Source: Limnohabitans sp. DM1
Lineage (GTDB): Bacteria > Pseudomonadota > Gammaproteobacteria > Burkholderiales > Burkholderiaceae_C
DNA: 52,759 nucleotides
Direction of reading: 5' to 3'
Assembly: GCF_001269385.1 (NCBI RefSeq)
Contig: NZ_CXOO01000040.1
Span: 1 to 52,759 of the forward strand
Position 1 is the first letter of the stretch, and every line of letters begins with the position of its first letter. The notes under the pieces were generated by a model that saw nothing but the letters and a program-made list of their open reading frames with translations, had not been told where the DNA came from and ran no database searches. Shown here in pieces: positions 9,393-18,787 of this stretch. Made by a program: the position numbers and the translations under genes.

Positions 9393-10409
9393 TCAATGCC
9401 ACTGGGCATCCATGCCCGCACGCCCCTGCCGATAGGCTGCCGGCGTGGTGCCGGTCCAGCTTCTGAAGGCGCGGATGAAGGAGTTGCTTTCCTGAAAGCC
9501 CAGCAGCCACGAAATCTCGCCGGCTGAAATGTCGGTGCGGCTCAGGTAATGCCGCGCCAGTTCATGGCGCACCTCACTCAGCAGTTCCTGAAAACCCACC
9601 GACTCGTCGGCCAACTGCCGCTGCAAGGAGCGTTTGCTGATGGCCAAGCGCTGGGCCACGGCGTCGATGCTGCTGATGCCAGCGGGCAGCGTCTCCAGCA
9701 ACACGGCCCGCACCCGCTCGCGCAGGCTCGCTTGTGCATCCAACTCAGAGAGCCGACTGTTGAGGGCAGGCTCAAACGCGGCCCACATGGCCATGTTGTC
9801 GGTCAAGAAAGGCCGACGCGCATCGTGCGCTGAAAAGGCGATCTGGATCTGTTCAGAGGCCCCCAAGGCGCAGCCCAGATAGGCTTGATAGGGTGCAAGT
9901 TTCAAAGGCAAATCCGGCACAGAAGCCGCCAAGGGCTCGATCCGCTCGCGCGTGGCCAGCCGGGCCAGTTGCGTAAAGAACACCAGCTCCGAGACACCCA
10001 GACTGCGGGGAATCGGTGCGGTGCTCCCGTAGCAGCGGAGTGTGACCTGCGTGCGGTCTGCGCGGATGTCGACCGCCATGTGCAAGGGTCCGATCAAGCG
10101 TTTGTAATGCGCCAGCCGCTGCAGCGCGGTGTTCAGGTCGGGGCTGCACAGGCAGGCGAACAGGGCCGGGTCAAAAGCCTCCACCGACATGGCCTGTGCG
10201 AGCTTCAGGGCGAGTTCGTCATGGCCTGCGGCTTGCTCCAGTCCACGCCAGAGGTCAAAGTACTGCGAAGGTGACAAACTCGCACCCGAGCGCGCAAACA
10301 GGTCGCCCGGCAGCCGGGCCAAGCTCAGCACATCAGCAGGGGCATAACCCATATCGAGGATGAGCAGTTTCCAGCTCATCTGCACGGCAAAGCGCGTGGC
10401 CTGTTTCAC
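9393..10409 (-). CDS. AraC-family transcriptional regulator (OruR/ArgR-like N-terminal domain)
   Basis: This 338-residue regulator has a C-terminal AraC DNA-binding domain with two helix-turn-helices: SSIDAVAQRLAISKRSLQRQ at about 245-264, then ISAGEISWLLGFQESNSFIR and FRSWTGTTPAAYRQGR. The N-terminal half (LSPSQYFDLWRGLEQAAGHDELALKLAQ) resembles the PF12625-type sensory domain of AraC proteins that respond to amino-acid or aromatic ligands. The frame begins with GTG at 10409; an ATG at 10379 (MSWKLLILDM) is an alternative, and neither has a strong ribosome site. The membrane-protein gene follows downstream and the SDR gene lies upstream on the same strand. Confidence 0.85.
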   Translation of the reverse strand: MKQATRFAVQMSWKLLILDMGYAPADVLSLARLPGDLFARSGASLSPSQYFDLWRGLEQAAGHDELALKLAQAMSVEAFDPALFACLCSPDLNTALQRLAHYKRLIGPLHMAVDIRADRTQVTLRCYGSTAPIPRSLGVSELVFFTQLARLATRERIEPLAASVPDLPLKLAPYQAYLGCALGASEQIQIAFSAHDARRPFLTDNMAMWAAFEPALNSRLSELDAQASLRERVRAVLLETLPAGISSIDAVAQRLAISKRSLQRQLADESVGFQELLSEVRHELARHYLSRTDISAGEISWLLGFQESNSFIRAFRSWTGTTPAAYRQGRAGMDAQWH

Positions 10410-10446
10410 GGTGTGGGTCTTTCTGGCAATTCGGCGTGGACAAGGA

Positions 10447-11286
10447 CTATTTGGCTTGGCTCATGATGGCCATGTCAAAGAGGCGGTCCCCGAAATACTT
10501 GCGGATGAACATCAGGGGCTTGGCCATTTTGCCGATGACGTAACGGGTTTTGGGTCGGCGCGAACGCACAGCCTGCAGTATGGCATCGGCCACCACCGAC
10601 GGCGGCGAAGCGGCGCCCGCTTTGGCGTAAGTGCTGCGCATCGCCTTGGCCATGCCGTGGGCCATGGCGTGGTAAGGGCCTTTGCCCGAACGCGCCAGCA
10701 TGGGCTCGAGCATCACGCCGCCCCACTCGGTGGCAATCACACCGGGCTCGATGATCACCACCTGAATGCCGAAGGGCGCTAATTCGAGGCGCAAGCAATC
10801 GCTCCAGCCTTCCACCGCGTGCTTGGTGGCGTGGTACCACGAGCCCAGCGGGGTGTACATCTTGCCGCCCATGGACGAGATGTTGATGACCTTGCCCGCC
10901 CCTTGGCGGCGCATGTGCGGCAGCGCCAACTGCGTGAGCCGCGCCATGCCAAACAGGTTGACTTCAAACTGGTAACGGGCATCGGCCAAGGTCGAATCTT
11001 CCATCGCGCCGTACATGCCAAAGCCCGCGTTGTTCACCAGCACATCGATTCCGCCATGGCCTTGGGTGATGGTGTTCACGGCCGCGACGATGTCAGCGTC
11101 CACCGAAATGTCCATCTGCAGCGGTATCGCGCCCATGGCCCGCAGGTCTTCCATTTGCGCCATACGCCGGGCCGCGACGTAAACCACCAAGCCCTCTTGC
11201 AGCAGCCGCTTGGCCGTCTCTTTGCCCATGCCGGACGATGCGCCGGTGACGAGCGCCACTTGTTTTGTGGGGGATGTGAATGCCAT
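10447..11286 (-). CDS. Short-chain dehydrogenase/reductase
   Basis: This 279-residue classical SDR has cofactor motif TGASSGMG (residues 14-21), NNAG (85-88), a catalytic serine in ISSMGGK and the YxxxK pair Tyr151/Lys155 in SWYHATKHAVEGW. ARRMAQMEDL after the second strand, with an arginine pair, suggests NADP(H) preference. The C-terminal extension RYVIGKMAKPLMFIRKYFG is like SDRs annotated as oxidoreductases of lipid or hydroxysteroid-type substrates. The ATG at 11286 is preceded by CGGAGT; a longer frame upstream is not supported. The neighbours are AraC regulators and an alcohol-oxidation cluster, but this gene is divergent from the enzyme run. Confidence 0.88.
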   Translation of the reverse strand: MAFTSPTKQVALVTGASSGMGKETAKRLLQEGLVVYVAARRMAQMEDLRAMGAIPLQMDISVDADIVAAVNTITQGHGGIDVLVNNAGFGMYGAMEDSTLADARYQFEVNLFGMARLTQLALPHMRRQGAGKVINISSMGGKMYTPLGSWYHATKHAVEGWSDCLRLELAPFGIQVVIIEPGVIATEWGGVMLEPMLARSGKGPYHAMAHGMAKAMRSTYAKAGAASPPSVVADAILQAVRSRRPKTRYVIGKMAKPLMFIRKYFGDRLFDMAIMSQAK

Positions 11287-11403
11287 GAAAAAAACTCCGT
11301 TCGTGCTTGTGTTGCGAATAGAGTGATGGTCGCCGCTGGGGCGCGAAGCGTCACCATCGGATCGCGCCAATGCACATGCAGAAGATGCCAATGATGGCGA
11401 TTA

Positions 11404-11425
11404 CAGGAGCGCACCCCGTGCGCGA
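11404..11425 (+). repeat. REP-type palindrome, solitary copy
   Basis: AGGAGC is followed by arms GCGCAC and GTGCGC around CCC, then GA, as in the unit at 8748. It sits in the 180-bp gap between the SDR start and the next AraC gene's stop. Confidence 0.7.
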
Positions 11426-11467
11426 TGTTTTGCAGTCAAGGGCCCCTTAACCCCAAAGCCCCTCACC

Positions 11468-12415
11468 TCACCCCATCGCCCGCACCGTCTCCGACGGACT
11501 TTCGCCATAGTAGTTTTTGTACAGCCCTGCAAAGCGCCCCAGGTGCCAGAAGCCGTGGCCCATGGCGACTTCGGTCACGCTGCCGGTTTGCAGCTGCAGC
11601 GCCCGGCGGGCTTTGGCCAGACGGCGCAGGGTGATCAGGCGCTGCGGGGCCATGCCGTAGGTTTGCAAGAAGGCCCGCTCCAGCTGCCAGATGGGCACCT
11701 CCAGCGCCTCGCACAGCGCGTCGATGCGCAGCGGTGTGGTGCTGTTGTCCTGGGCCCACTGGTCCACCGACTCTAACAAGCGCTCGCGGGTTTGCAGGCT
11801 CAGCGCAGCGCTGCTGCTGGGCTGTCGCCAGCGCCGTGCCAACTCGCTCCACAGGATGTGCTGCAGCTGCTCGTGCGCCTGGTCCACCAAGGCCGCGTCC
11901 AGGTCGTGCTGCCGGTTGGGGCCCAACACGCTCGACAAATCCAACAGTTGCTGCTGCGCCTGCGGCGGCAGTTGTCCGGGCAGGTGCAAGGCGCTCACGC
12001 CCGGGGCCATGTGCAGGCCCAGGGCTTGCAATTTGTGCGGCGGCATTTGCACGCCCACCCACTGCGCCTGCGGCGGCAGGCTGATGCACATGTCACGCCC
12101 TGGCGCATAGACCACCAGGTCGCCGTTGCGCAGCGCCTGACCTTGCACGCGCCACACGCCTTGGCCGTGCAAAAAGATGCCCACCGAAAGCCACTCGGGC
12201 GAGAGGTCACCCTGCGCCAGCAGGGCCAGGTTGTACTGCCCCCAATCGGTGCGGCACTGCGGGCTGACGCTGTGCACGATCTGCCCGCCAAAGCGGCCTT
12301 TTTCCAACTGCACATGCTCCAAAAAGCCCTCTTGCAAAGCCAACACCAGCGCCTGCGGATCGAAGGCGTCGAGTCGGGTGACCGAAGTCGCAGAAGTGGC
12401 TGTGGATGGGTGCAT
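11468..12415 (-). CDS. AraC-family transcriptional regulator, divergent from GMC gene
   Basis: This 315-residue protein ends in an AraC DNA-binding domain. PLRIDALCEALEVPIWQLERAFLQTYGMAPQR forms the first helix-turn-helix and GSVTEVAMGHGFWHLGRFAGLYKNYYGESPSET the second, with the FG-x-YK-x-x-G signature of the family. The N-terminal part (LLAQGDLSPEWLSVGIFLHGQGVWRVQGQ) looks like a cupin-type sensor, similar to EutR/FeaR-like regulators. The ATG at 12415 was chosen because the frame further upstream runs antisense through the GMC gene. It is transcribed divergently from the GMC/acyl-CoA synthetase run across 162 bp, so it is the best candidate for that cluster's activator. Confidence 0.88.
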   Translation of the reverse strand: MHPSTATSATSVTRLDAFDPQALVLALQEGFLEHVQLEKGRFGGQIVHSVSPQCRTDWGQYNLALLAQGDLSPEWLSVGIFLHGQGVWRVQGQALRNGDLVVYAPGRDMCISLPPQAQWVGVQMPPHKLQALGLHMAPGVSALHLPGQLPPQAQQQLLDLSSVLGPNRQHDLDAALVDQAHEQLQHILWSELARRWRQPSSSAALSLQTRERLLESVDQWAQDNSTTPLRIDALCEALEVPIWQLERAFLQTYGMAPQRLITLRRLAKARRALQLQTGSVTEVAMGHGFWHLGRFAGLYKNYYGESPSETVRAMG

Positions 12416-12519
12416 GGGTATGAATGCTGGCCCGGAATTGAACCCTTTGGGGTGCGCTCTGTCAATTCGCAGGGTTATCCCTAGTGGATCTGAGGCCCCT
12501 TTGCAGAAATCTGGATAGT

Positions 12520-12539
12520 CGCCCAGCCGGGCGGTTTTT
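12520..12539 (+). terminator. Hairpin with T-run in the GMC leader (possible attenuator)
   Basis: CGCCC (12520-12524) and GGGCG (12529-12533) pair around AGCC and are followed by GTTTTT. The hairpin is 38 bases before the GMC start. It could terminate early transcripts, or it could be chance in GC-rich DNA. Confidence 0.35.
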
Positions 12540-12577
12540 AGACTGGCCCCATTCAACACAACAACGAAGGAGACAAC

Positions 12578-14179
12578 ATGAGCCAAGCATTTGATTACAT
12601 CGTGGTGGGTGGCGGTTCGGCCGGTTGCGTGGTGGCCTCGCGTCTGAGCGAAGACCCGGGCGTGAGCGTGTGCCTGATCGAAGTGGGCGGCCCAGACAAA
12701 AGCGTGTTCATCCACGCCCCGGCGGGTGTGGTGACCATGCTGCCCATCCCTTTCAACAACTGGGCGTACAAGACCGTGCCACAAAAAGGCCTGAACGGCC
12801 GCCAGGGCTACCAGCCCCGGGGCAAGGTGCTGGGCGGCTCCAGCTCGATCAACGCCATGCTCTATGTGCGCGGCCACCAGTACGACTACGACCACTGGGC
12901 GTCGCTGGGCAACAGCGGCTGGTCTTACCAGGACGTGCTGCCCTACTTCAAGAAAGCCGAGCACAACGAGACCCACACCAACAGCGAATACCACGGCACG
13001 GGCGGCCCACAAAACGTGGCCGAGCTGCGCAGCCCCAGCGCGGTCAACAAAATGTTCCTCGATGCATGCGCCCTGCATGGCATTCCCTACAACCCTGACT
13101 ACAACGGAGCCGAACAATTTGGCGCCTTCATGTACCAGGTCTTCCACAAAAACGGCGAGCGCCACAGCGCGGCCAAGGCCTACATCACGCCCCATCTGTC
13201 GCGCCCCAACCTCACGGTCAAGACGAACACCATCACCAGCCAGATCCTGTTTGAAGGGAAACGTGCCGTGGGGGTGCGCGTGCAAGAAGGCGGCCAGACG
13301 CAGGAGCTGCGTGCGAACAAAGAGGTCATCGTCTCGGCGGGAGCCTTTGGCTCGCCGCAGCTGCTCATGGTCTCAGGCGTGGGGCCTGCGGCCGAGCTGC
13401 AGCGCCACGGCATCCCGGTGGTGCACGCGCTCGAAGGCGTGGGCAAAAACCTGCAAGACCACATCGACCAGGTGCAGACCTGGCGCGCACCCAGCAGCTC
13501 CGAGACCTTTGGCGTGTCGGCCACGGGCACCGTCAAAATCACAAAGGCCATTGGCGAGTGGAAGAAAAAGCGCACGGGCCTGGTGACCAGCACCTTTGCC
13601 GAATCGGGCGCGTTTTTCCGGTCCTCACCCGAGGTGGAAACGCCCGACCTGCAGCTGGTGTTTGTGGTCGGCATCGTGGACGACCACAGCCGCAAGATGC
13701 ACCTGGGGCACGGCTTTTCTTGCCACGTCGACGTGATCCGCCCGCACAGCCGGGGCAGCGTCACGCTGGCCGGCCCCGATGTGCGCACCGCGCCGCTGAT
13801 CGACCCGAACTTTCTGGGCGACGAGCGCGACCTGGACCTGCTGGTCAAAGGCGTTCAGATCCAGCAAACCATCATCGAGTCCAAGCCCTTTGACGCCATT
13901 CGCGGCAAGATGCTCTACCCGGTGGACAAGAACGACAAAGCCGCCATCGCGGCCGACATCCGCCGCCGTGCCGACACGCAATACCACCCAGTGGGCACCT
14001 GCAAGATGGGCCCTGCCAGCGACCCGATGGCCGTGGTCGATGCCCAGCTGCGCGTGCACGGCCTGCAAGGCCTGCGCGTGGTGGACGCCTCCATCATGCC
14101 CACCCTGTGTGGTGGCAACACCAACGCACCCACCATCATGATTGGTGAAAAAGGGGCCGATCTGATTCGTCAGGCCTGA
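12578..14179 (+). CDS. GMC-family FAD-dependent alcohol/choline dehydrogenase-like oxidoreductase
   Basis: This 533-residue GMC oxidoreductase has FAD motif [17 protein letters not shown] (residues 7-23), the first GMC signature [20 protein letters not shown] and second signature [16 protein letters not shown]. The catalytic pair is His470 in [11 protein letters not shown] and Asn514 in CGGNTNAPT. It resembles membrane-associated long-chain alcohol dehydrogenases (AlkJ-like) as much as choline dehydrogenase; the acceptor would be a quinone or another carrier. It is the first gene of a forward run with acyl-CoA synthetase, alpha/beta hydrolase and aldehyde dehydrogenase, which supports alcohol oxidation over osmoprotectant synthesis. 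An AAGGAG ribosome site lies eight bases before the start. Confidence 0.88.
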   Translation: MSQAFDYIVVGGGSAGCVVASRLSEDPGVSVCLIEVGGPDKSVFIHAPAGVVTMLPIPFNNWAYKTVPQKGLNGRQGYQPRGKVLGGSSSINAMLYVRGHQYDYDHWASLGNSGWSYQDVLPYFKKAEHNETHTNSEYHGTGGPQNVAELRSPSAVNKMFLDACALHGIPYNPDYNGAEQFGAFMYQVFHKNGERHSAAKAYITPHLSRPNLTVKTNTITSQILFEGKRAVGVRVQEGGQTQELRANKEVIVSAGAFGSPQLLMVSGVGPAAELQRHGIPVVHALEGVGKNLQDHIDQVQTWRAPSSSETFGVSATGTVKITKAIGEWKKKRTGLVTSTFAESGAFFRSSPEVETPDLQLVFVVGIVDDHSRKMHLGHGFSCHVDVIRPHSRGSVTLAGPDVRTAPLIDPNFLGDERDLDLLVKGVQIQQTIIESKPFDAIRGKMLYPVDKNDKAAIAADIRRRADTQYHPVGTCKMGPASDPMAVVDAQLRVHGLQGLRVVDASIMPTLCGGNTNAPTIMIGEKGADLIRQA

Positions 14180-14255
14180 ACACAGCGCCCAGCTCCACGC
14201 ACGCAGGGCCAAGCGGTCCTGCGATCCGCTTCTCGCAAACTGAAATCAAGAACCC

Positions 14256-15896
14256 ATGAGCACGAAACCCTGGCTAGCCACCTACGCCGCCAACAACATC
14301 CCCGCCTCCATCAACGCCGACGCTTACCCCTCGGTCATGCACATGATGGAAGAGGCCATGGCGCAATATGCCGATCAGCCCGCCTTCTGCGCCTTTGGCC
14401 AGACCCTGAGTTATGCCGATGTGGACCGCCAATCGGCCGCCTTCGCCGCCTGGCTGCAACAGCACCTGGACGTCAAAAAAGGCGACCGCATCGCGGTCAT
14501 GGTGCCCAACTTCATCGCCTTTCCCATTGTGTTTCTGGGCATTGCGCGGGCCGGGGCGGTGCAAGTCAACGTCAACCCGCTCTACACGCCGCGTGAGCTG
14601 GCCCACCAACTCAAGGACTCGGGCAGCGAAACCATCGTCATCTTCACCGGGGCCACGCCCACGCTGGCCGAAGCATTGAGCGCGACCGACATCCGCAACG
14701 TGGTCACCGTGTCCCCAGGCGACGGCACCCCAGCGGCGCTGCCCTCACCGGCTGTGGATGCGCGTTTGACGCACACCATCACACTGGCCGATGCCCTCGC
14801 CCAAGGCGCCAGCCTGCAACGCACGCCCGTCAGCTTGACGGGTCAGGACTTGCTTTTTTTGCAATACACCGGAGGCACCACGGGTCTGTCCAAAGGCGCT
14901 GCGCTGACGCACCGCAACCTGGTGGCCAACGTGGCGCAGTACAAGGCCATCGTGCCCTCGGCCGTGCGGCCCGGGCAGGAGGTGGTGGTCACCGCCATTC
15001 CGCTGTACCACATCTTCGCTTTGATGGTGAACTTCCTGACCTACTTCACCGTCGGCGCCAAAAACTGGCTGGTGGCCAATCCACGCGACATGGACGGTTT
15101 TGTCGAGGTGCTCAAGCAATCAAGGCCCAGCGTCTTCATGGGCGTGAACACCTTGTACGCCGGCCTGAGCATGCACCCCCGCATTGGCGAGGTGGATTTC
15201 TCCAATTTGCGCCTGTCCGGCGGCGGTGGCGCAGCCGTGCTGGGGGCCACCTCTGATCGCTGGAAAGCCATCACCGGCACCTTCATCCGCGAAGGCTACG
15301 GCCTGTCCGAGACCAGCCCGGTCGTGTCTTTCAACCCCGCCAGCATTCAGGATTTCAGCGGCACCACAGGCCTGCCCTTGCCGGACACGGACGTGAAACT
15401 GCTGGACGAATCGGGCCAAGCGGTGGCGTTGGGCGAATCGGGCGAAGTCTGCGTCAAAGGCCCACAGGTCATGCAAGGGTATTGGAACCAGCCCGAGGCC
15501 AACGCCGCCGCCTTCACGCCAGACGGTTACTTCCGCACGGGCGATGTGGGCGTGATCACCCCGGAGGGGTTTTTGCGCATCGTCGACCGCAAGAAGGACA
15601 TGGTCATCGTCTCGGGCTTCAATGTGTTTCCCAACGAAATCGAGGCCGTGGCCACCGCCTGCCCCGGCGTGGCCGAATGCGCATGCGTGGGCGTGCCCGA
15701 CGAAAAAACAGGCGAAGCCCTGAAGCTGTTTGTGGTCCGAGCACCGGGTGCCAGCCTCACCAGCGATGAACTGGTCGCCCACTGCCGCGCGGGCCTGACC
15801 GCTTACAAAGTGCCCAAATTGGTGGCCTTTGTCGACGCACTGCCCAAGTCCACGGTCGGCAAAATTTTGCGTCGTGAATTGCGCGATGCCAATTAA
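14256..15896 (+). CDS. Long-chain fatty-acid-CoA ligase-like AMP-forming synthetase
   Basis: This 546-residue ANL-superfamily enzyme has the P-loop YTGGTTGLSKGA (204-215), the A5 motif EGYGLSETSPVVSFNP, YFRTGDVG with the ribose-binding aspartate, and the hinge RIVDRKKDMVIVSGFNVFPNE. The catalytic lysine is in KSTVGKILRR near the C-terminus. It resembles FadD, which activates fatty acids to acyl-CoA with ATP. With the alcohol and aldehyde dehydrogenases around it, it could act like AlkK in the last step of alkane or alcohol activation. A second paralogue lies at 24496-26259. The chain-length preference is not readable. Confidence 0.87.
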   Translation: MSTKPWLATYAANNIPASINADAYPSVMHMMEEAMAQYADQPAFCAFGQTLSYADVDRQSAAFAAWLQQHLDVKKGDRIAVMVPNFIAFPIVFLGIARAGAVQVNVNPLYTPRELAHQLKDSGSETIVIFTGATPTLAEALSATDIRNVVTVSPGDGTPAALPSPAVDARLTHTITLADALAQGASLQRTPVSLTGQDLLFLQYTGGTTGLSKGAALTHRNLVANVAQYKAIVPSAVRPGQEVVVTAIPLYHIFALMVNFLTYFTVGAKNWLVANPRDMDGFVEVLKQSRPSVFMGVNTLYAGLSMHPRIGEVDFSNLRLSGGGGAAVLGATSDRWKAITGTFIREGYGLSETSPVVSFNPASIQDFSGTTGLPLPDTDVKLLDESGQAVALGESGEVCVKGPQVMQGYWNQPEANAAAFTPDGYFRTGDVGVITPEGFLRIVDRKKDMVIVSGFNVFPNEIEAVATACPGVAECACVGVPDEKTGEALKLFVVRAPGASLTSDELVAHCRAGLTAYKVPKLVAFVDALPKSTVGKILRRELRDAN

Positions 15897-15910
15897 GGCA
15901 CGGTGAGCCC

Positions 15911-16957
15911 ATGAAAAAAAGTGTTGCGCATTTTCCTGTCGATTACTGCCACGGCAGCCCACCCAAGTGGTTTGAAATTCAGGAGGGATTCGACAAAGGC
16001 AAGTCGCTTTTCTATCTGGACTTTCAAACCCGAGCAGGCACCCCACAGGCCACGGTGGTATTCGTTCACGGCAATCCGGAATCGTCTTACACCTACCGCC
16101 ACGTCATTGAACACCTGCGTTCATCCAAGCACTGCATCCGGATTGTGGCGATGGACCACATCGGTTTTGGCCTCTCGGACGATGCAGACTTTGAGATGGT
16201 GGAAATGCACCATGCTGACAACCTGCTGCAACTGGTGCGGCACCTGGATTTGCAGCAAGTCACCTTGGCCATCCATGACTGGGGCGGCCCTATTGGTGTC
16301 GGCGCATTCATCGAAGAGCCCTGGCGTGTACGAAATTTGGTGGTGATGAACAGCACCGTTTTCCCCATGCCTGCCGATGGTTACACCTATCAAAATTTTC
16401 CTTTCCCCGTGCTTCCGTGGTGCATCACGCCACGCATCGTGCCCAACTTTCTTTGGGGCGGATTGGCAGCTTATGTGGTGTCTCATGGCCGACCACAATC
16501 ACTGCCGACCTTCGTCGCGGGCGTGGCACGTTTTATGTGGCGTCATGCCACGCGACGGATCTCTAAAGATGAAGCCGAATACGTTTGGTCGGAATCTTTT
16601 CGCAGCAAAACCAATGCCTTGAGTTCCAAACGATTTGTCAGGCAAACACCGTTTTGGGGTCATGGATACCGCTACGTCGACGCCCGCCATGGCGTGCAAG
16701 ACAACCATGCTTTTTACCAAAACATTCAGAGCAAACTGCCGCAAGTTTGGGGGGCTGGCCCGCAGGCCATTGGCGTTGCAGGCCATTTTGGCGATTGGGA
16801 CGCCTGCGGCAAAACATCGGTGATCCAGCAGTGGACAACCGCTTTGCCTCAATCAGTCCCACACATGCATCGCCATCCGAACATCGGTCATTTCATCGAA
16901 GAGTATTGCGGCAAAGACATCGCAGAGTCTGTTCTGCGCCTGAACCACCTGGCCTGA
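15911..16957 (+). CDS. Haloalkane-dehalogenase-like alpha/beta hydrolase
   Basis: This 348-residue alpha/beta hydrolase uses aspartate rather than serine as nucleophile: IHDWGGPIG gives Asp123, with Trp124 beside it. HGNPESSYTYR (His53, Asn55) gives the oxyanion and second halide-binding position, and His327 in NIGHFIEE is the catalytic base. An aspartate in GHFGDWDACG may be the acid. Asp nucleophile plus Trp and Asn is the haloalkane dehalogenase pattern, but OleB beta-lactone decarboxylases share HDWGG. No thiolase neighbours it, so the OleABCD reading is less likely. The gene lies 14 bp after the acyl-CoA synthetase and shortly before the ALDH, so it is in the same operon. Confidence 0.8.
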   Translation: MKKSVAHFPVDYCHGSPPKWFEIQEGFDKGKSLFYLDFQTRAGTPQATVVFVHGNPESSYTYRHVIEHLRSSKHCIRIVAMDHIGFGLSDDADFEMVEMHHADNLLQLVRHLDLQQVTLAIHDWGGPIGVGAFIEEPWRVRNLVVMNSTVFPMPADGYTYQNFPFPVLPWCITPRIVPNFLWGGLAAYVVSHGRPQSLPTFVAGVARFMWRHATRRISKDEAEYVWSESFRSKTNALSSKRFVRQTPFWGHGYRYVDARHGVQDNHAFYQNIQSKLPQVWGAGPQAIGVAGHFGDWDACGKTSVIQQWTTALPQSVPHMHRHPNIGHFIEEYCGKDIAESVLRLNHLA

Positions 16958-16996
16958 TCACGCTCACCTTTCAACCCTTTCAGCACGAAGAATCCC

Positions 16997-18730
16997 ATGC
17001 CCCAACTCCCTACCCTGGCCGAGTGCCAATCCAGCCTGGACCACGACCTGCAAACATTGGCCGAGCACCGCAGCCGCTGGGTGCAGACCTCGGTGGCCGA
17101 GCGCATCGCCATCCTGAACGAAATCAAGGATGCTTTGCTGCCTGTGGCCAAAAACTGGTCCGAGACGGCTTCGCGCCACAAAGGCATTCCAGTCGGCTCG
17201 CCGCTCGAAGGCGAGGAGTGGCTGTCCGGGCCCTACACCGTCATGGCGTATTGCAACCAGATGATGGCCACGCTGTCCAAGGTACAGGGCAAGCTGCACC
17301 TGAGCGGCCTGCCCCTGCGCGAGCTGCCCAATGGGCAACTGGCCGCACGCGTGCTGCCGCATTCGCTGTGGGACCACTTGCTGCTGAGCGGTGTGACCCT
17401 CGACGTGTGGATGCAGCCGGGCGTGAACCGCGCCAACCTGGCCCAGCACACGGCCGCCATTTACGACAGCGCCATCCCGCAGCACAAGACTGGCAAAGTC
17501 TCGCTCGTGCTGGGCGCGGGCAACATCGCGGCCATCGCGCCGCTCGATGTGTTCCACAAGCTGTTTGCTGAAAACGAAGTGGCCATGCTCAAGATGAACC
17601 CGGTCAACGATTACCTGATCGAGTTTCTGGATGCCGCGCTCAAGCCGCTGATCGACCGGGGCTTTGTGCGCATCGTGCGCGGCGGCACCGATGTGGGGCA
17701 ATACCTGTGCAATCACCCGTTGGTGGAGACGCTGCACATCACGGGCGCGGGTGCATCGCACGACGCCATCGTGTGGGGAACCGGCGAAAAAGGCGTGGCC
17801 AACAAAGCGGCCAAAACGCCCATCAACACCCGCCAGATCACCTCGGAGCTGGGCGCGGTGTGCCCCACCATCGTGGTGCCCGGCCCGTGGTCAGCGGCCG
17901 ACATCCGGTTTCAGGCCGAACAGGTGGCCACACAAAAGCTGCACAACTCGGGCTTCAATTGCGTGGCCTGCCAGGTGCTGGTCTTGCCCAAAGACTGGGA
18001 CCAGAAATCCGCCTTTGTGCAGGCGCTGGAAAACGTGATCGGCAACGCCCTGCCGCGCGGCCTGTACTACCCCGGCGCACCCGAGCGCCTGGCCGAGTTC
18101 TGCACCAACAACCCGACCTTCAAAACCGTCAAGCGCCCCGGCGCGCAAGACTTGGTCATGTCCACGCTGGACTTGGGCAACGCCAAAGCACGCAACACTG
18201 AGGTGTTTGCGCCGGCGCTCAACGTGGTCGAAATCGGCGGGCAAGACGCCGAGACCTATTTGACCACTGCAATTGCACTGGCCAACAGCCAGCTCTATGG
18301 CACCTTGGGCGCGAACATCGTGATCCACCCGCAAACCATCGCCCAGATAGGACGCCAGCGGTTTGAAGAAATTCTGGCCGACTTGCGCTACGGCACCATC
18401 GCCATCAACGCCTGGACAGGCTTAGGATTTTTGTCGGCGCAGTCGCCCTGGGGCGCGTTTCCGGGGCACACGCTGGACGATGTGCAAAGCGGTATCGGCG
18501 TGGTGCACAACACCATGCTGTTCGACAAGACCGAACGCGCCGTGGTCGAAGCCCCGTTTCGCCCCTTCCCCCGCAACCTGCTGAGTTTTTCGTTCACCCT
18601 GCTGCCACGCCCACCCTGGTTTGTGACCAACCGCAAAGGGGCCATTCTGGGCAAGTTGCTGGTGGCGTTTCAGCACCGCCCCAGCTTGCTGAAGATGCCG
18701 CGCATTTTCTGGAATGCCTTGTTGGGGTAA
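16997..18730 (+). CDS. Atypical aldehyde dehydrogenase family protein with C-terminal extension
   Basis: This 577-residue protein is about 80 residues longer than common ALDHs. Core motifs are present in a divergent form. LVLGAGNIAAIAPLD (about 171-185) is the Rossmann segment, LKMNP matches the usual LKPSE, ITSELGAVCP carries Glu284, HNSGFNCVACQ carries catalytic Cys322, and TEVFAPALNV is the usual EEIFGP region. The extra C-terminal tail (NLLSFSFTLLPRPPWFVTNRK) is hydrophobic and basic and could attach the enzyme to a membrane or partner. It probably oxidises the aldehyde made by the GMC enzyme. Substrate and cofactor are unknown. Confidence 0.82.
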   Translation: MPQLPTLAECQSSLDHDLQTLAEHRSRWVQTSVAERIAILNEIKDALLPVAKNWSETASRHKGIPVGSPLEGEEWLSGPYTVMAYCNQMMATLSKVQGKLHLSGLPLRELPNGQLAARVLPHSLWDHLLLSGVTLDVWMQPGVNRANLAQHTAAIYDSAIPQHKTGKVSLVLGAGNIAAIAPLDVFHKLFAENEVAMLKMNPVNDYLIEFLDAALKPLIDRGFVRIVRGGTDVGQYLCNHPLVETLHITGAGASHDAIVWGTGEKGVANKAAKTPINTRQITSELGAVCPTIVVPGPWSAADIRFQAEQVATQKLHNSGFNCVACQVLVLPKDWDQKSAFVQALENVIGNALPRGLYYPGAPERLAEFCTNNPTFKTVKRPGAQDLVMSTLDLGNAKARNTEVFAPALNVVEIGGQDAETYLTTAIALANSQLYGTLGANIVIHPQTIAQIGRQRFEEILADLRYGTIAINAWTGLGFLSAQSPWGAFPGHTLDDVQSGIGVVHNTMLFDKTERAVVEAPFRPFPRNLLSFSFTLLPRPPWFVTNRKGAILGKLLVAFQHRPSLLKMPRIFWNALLG

Positions 18731-18787
18731 CAACAGAACTGACCAAGGGGCTGATGATCCGCCCGCCGAGTTGTCTAAACTGAGGCC

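Noticed and set aside
12416..13285. Upstream extension of the AraC reading frame across the GMC gene
   Set aside because: It is antisense to a well-recognised GMC enzyme, while the AraC homology begins near the ATG at 12415.
10447..18730. OleABCD hydrocarbon synthesis cluster, from the OleB-like hydrolase, AMP synthetase and SDR
   Set aside because: No OleA thiolase is present, the synthetase is FadD-like, and the SDR lies on the other strand away from the run.
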